From positions 1 through 21,011 of the forward strand of contig LPNZ01005718.1 of NCBI GenBank assembly GCA_001655205.1: 21,011 nt of DNA, read 5' to 3'. Made by a program: the position numbers and the translations under genes. Every line of letters starts with the position of its first letter. Positions within the stretch are counted from its first letter, which is position 1. The notes under the pieces are model-generated. The model saw only the letters and a program-made list of their open reading frames with translations, did not search any database and was not told where the DNA came from. This document shows, in pieces, positions 18,413-21,011 of this stretch. The stretch comes from Lenisia limosa. Taxonomy: Eukaryota; Breviatea.

Positions 18413-20959
18413 CTAGAATGCGTGCATCGACGACTTTGGCGGTTTTCGCTTTCGTTTGAGAGCCTGGATTCTGGACTTGATAATGTTGAGACATTGGCGT
18501 CGCATTGTGGGTGAGGCAGCAGCATTGGAACTTTGTTGTGACACCATCGTCAGAAAACGCGTCTGTAGAAGTCAGAAGGTTCAGATGCGTTATAGGGGTT
18601 GAAAATACTAATAAACGACTGACACAACTAATGAGAAATTCAAATGGTTGTTTCAAACTAAGCTGCACTCATCATTTCTTGTACATTTGTTTTTCATTCA
18701 TCCCCCCCCCCCCTCACATCCTTCTCCAAAGAAGCCATGCCATTGACAGCTGCCGGGTTGGCTGTCCAAATGGCCACAGCCAAGTGAGACTCCAAACGGG
18801 GGGACGGCGGGTCCAGGACTAGGCCAAGTCTGGATGGTAAACCAACAGAACATCAGAAGTTGGGGGTTATTTACAGAAAAGCTTCTCTAAGATAGTTGGG
18901 GAACGTTACAAAAAAAAAAAAGACTGAATTGCTCGATAAGCCTCGATACCCCAGGTATTTCTAGACCAACGCTCTGACCAGCCCGGGTACCGTCGGAACA
19001 CAGCGCTGTCAATGTTGATGGGCGGGGGGCAGCGGCGATACTGCCCCAGAAGACAATTGGTAGTGGAGGTCAGGATGGACACTATGGAGTCCACCATTGA
19101 GTTGGCTGCAGGGGGGAGGTGGATGCACCTAAAAAGGCAATGAATATGAAGAACAACATGGGGATTCCTGCATCCAAAAAAAAACACCAAGTGGATATAA
19201 ACGGTAGCTTACACATAGAGAATGGCAGCGAATGCGGGGTGAGAGAAGTTGTCCACCCCACAAGCCTCAACAACAAGGGTATGGAGGCCTTCAAGGGGGA
19301 AAAGCTCAATAATCCTGTGGAACAATTATAATGGCAGTATTACAACCTGATTTAATTTGTAAAATATTCCAGGGTTTGTGTTCACAAGAATCATTATTAT
19401 CACCACCAACTGTTTGTACCAGGGGAAAGAGAAATCCATGCTTTCTTCTTGCTCCACAAGTGAAAATCCCACAATGGCGTGCTCGTATCTTTTTGAATAC
19501 GCGCAAGCCTTAATGGTTACTTTGTAAACATAAATTACGATAACAGAGAACACATATGCGCACTTTAATGAAGCACTCAGCGGCCATTCCAGTGCCTTGG
19601 TAGCGGTCTCGGAAGATGGGTCGGAAGAAGATGTTCCGCGCCCGGTCCGGGTTGTCGTTTGTCAAGTGGCAGATGGCAACTAATGTAAACTCCTGGGGGT
19701 GGGGGTCAAAGAAGAAGTATTGGCTTAAAGGTATTGATAAATAATGTGGACGGTTGGGGGTGGGGGGTATACGACTGAAAAGAGGCCAATAAAATGGGTC
19801 CTGAGAGACAATAGCCACGATCAATAAAGGAAGGAAAAACTGAAAGACCCAAGCCCCTCCAGAGTATACAACATTAGACACCCCTACTTGAAGTGGTACA
19901 CCCATGCGGCCGCTAAGAATTTCCTCTTCCGCTGCTGCCACCCATGCCTCCGGAACCTGGGGGTCAGAACTACCAAGGATGCAAAATCAGCAGCAAATGA
20001 GAGCGTGGCATATCAAGGAAAATCAGTATTCTCCCTCAGATAACAAAGGTTGAAAAATGCAACCAATTTTTCCACCATACTTGATTTAGCGAAGGAAACT
20101 CGGCAAGCGAGAGTTTTGCCAGGCTCAGAGGGATACACGCACGAACGGTTCTGTTGCACATTAGCAAACAAGTTTTGGTGAAAATGTGAAGACCGTGCAC
20201 GAAGCACCCACCTTGGGATGATATGAGCTAGTTCATCGAGGACGTCAGGCGGCAGGAGATGGAGGAGCATGAATGCGAGGGTCTTGAGGAAGGGCACAAA
20301 TGGCGCAAGGCACGACGTCTGCGCCACCAATGGCTCAATGAAGGGCGTGGTGGAGGCAAAAACACTCTGGGGGGATATGAAATGGGAATGGAAGAATATA
20401 AACCCAATTTTATCAGTGATTAGTTGGTTTAATTTTCCAAGGTAAAGACGTTTTGTAACTAGGCACCCATATTAAGATGAGAAGATCACCAACAGAAGAC
20501 AGAAACCAACCATCTTGCCATTGAAAAGCCCTGACCAAAACACGTCCCTCACCTGGAGGCGCAACGCTTGGACATTTCTAGGGAGAGCAGCAAAACGGCT
20601 GATTGGATGATCGGGTTGTCGGGGGTGTGGGAGGAAAAATGTCTGCATGTCTACGCCAAAGTCACCCAAGGCAGTGACATGGTTGTAGATTTCATCATAG
20701 CTGAGATTGAGGTTGGGGGAGAGGAGAGAGAGGGCGTAGCAGCTCTTGACGCGATGGAGAAGGGGAAGGCCTTGGTTGATGGCGACTTTGGAGTGCTGAA
20801 GGATTACGTCACGGGTGATGCTTCGGATTTGTCGGTATGAACAGGCCGGCACGGCGTCGGAACAATGGTTTAGGAACTCGCACATGCGCCAATCATGGAA
20901 TGGCGTGGAGAGACCTTGTTGCAGGGCGGGGGGAGTGGAACTAAAGTGTGAGGCATCTT
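18413..20959 (-). CDS. Unidentified large helical protein, C-terminal part (about 455 residues)
   Basis: I do not recognise the family. Nine exons are modelled: 20959-20553, 20366-20208, 19956-19888, 19692-19564, 19508-19411, 19314-19213, 19128-18991, 18829-18718 and 18562-18413 (TAG). All are GT-AG and in phase, and the first exon needs two bases from an upstream exon outside the window. The protein looks alpha-helical and HEAT/ARM-like, with stretches such as FLKTLAFMLLHLLPPDVL, EFTLVAICHLTNDNPDRARN, YSKRYEHAIVGFSLVEQEES and SMVDSIVSILTSTTNCLL. It ends in a basic tail, IQALKRKRKPPKSS, that could be a nuclear localisation signal. GC content is higher than in neighbouring genes. The exon ends at 20208 (donor GTGCTT) and 18991 (donor GTACCC) were chosen for phase and are the weakest. 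No signal peptide can be judged because the N-terminus is missing. Confidence 0.65.
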
Positions 20960-21011
20960 CTGCATTTCAACACAGGCCGCTACTTATTGTACCCCCCCCC
21001 CCATACATAAA

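Noticed and set aside
18906-19309. Two other minus-strand open frames overlapping the exons at 19314-18991
   Set aside because: They run across good donors and acceptors into poly-T/A sequence and do not match the phases of neighbouring exons.

Overview
The window is eukaryotic nuclear DNA. It holds compact, intron-rich genes on alternating strands, with GT-AG introns and in-frame TAA, TAG and TGA all used as stops, so the standard code fits. I could place nine genes or gene fragments. All splice models below come from reading frames, splice-site dinucleotides and phase arithmetic; no transcript was available. Three genes are recognised with good confidence: a lysosomal/vacuolar PQ-loop transporter of the SLC66A1/RTC2 type, a GCP6-like gamma-tubulin complex component, and EMC7 of the ER membrane protein complex. 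A fourth is a clear ankyrin-repeat protein. The lineage cannot be fixed. The sequence is AT-rich with many very short introns (23-43 nt) mixed with ordinary ones, C/G homopolymers of 10-12, and three N gaps, which points to a draft scaffold from a small-intron protist, fungus-like organism or compact animal genome.

Layout. 44-1265 (-) is the 5' part of an unidentified gene with a signal peptide, interrupted by an N gap. It shares a 362-bp divergent promoter with the PQ-loop gene at 1628-3586 (+). 3587-4224 holds 3' flank, an N gap and a 26-nt minisatellite. 4225-5456 (-) is an unidentified seven-exon gene for about 164 residues. 5457-6234 is a purine-rich stretch with an uncertain open frame. 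6235-8399 (+) is the ankyrin gene, in which four consecutive exons are each exactly one 33-residue repeat. 8518-9156 (+) is a putative three-exon gene for a small basic protein. 9157-10829 is the longest stretch without a convincing gene. It contains a G-poor C/A-rich tract, an AT-rich block and a GC-richer patch of degenerate ~100-nt repeats.

10830-16337 (-) is the GCP6-like gene, modelled with 24 exons. It has a GRIP1 domain, a coiled coil, an acidic low-complexity linker and a GRIP2 domain. It is divergent from EMC7 (16778-18148, +) across 440 bp. EMC7 converges on the 3' end of an unidentified long helical protein (18413-20959, -) whose 5' end lies outside the window.

The genes are housekeeping functions of different compartments (lysosome, ER, centrosome/MTOC) and show no pathway link. 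The most interesting signals are structural: introns as short as 23-35 nt, recurrent GTTGGT/GTTTGT donors, and two separate short tandem duplications that each copy a splice site.
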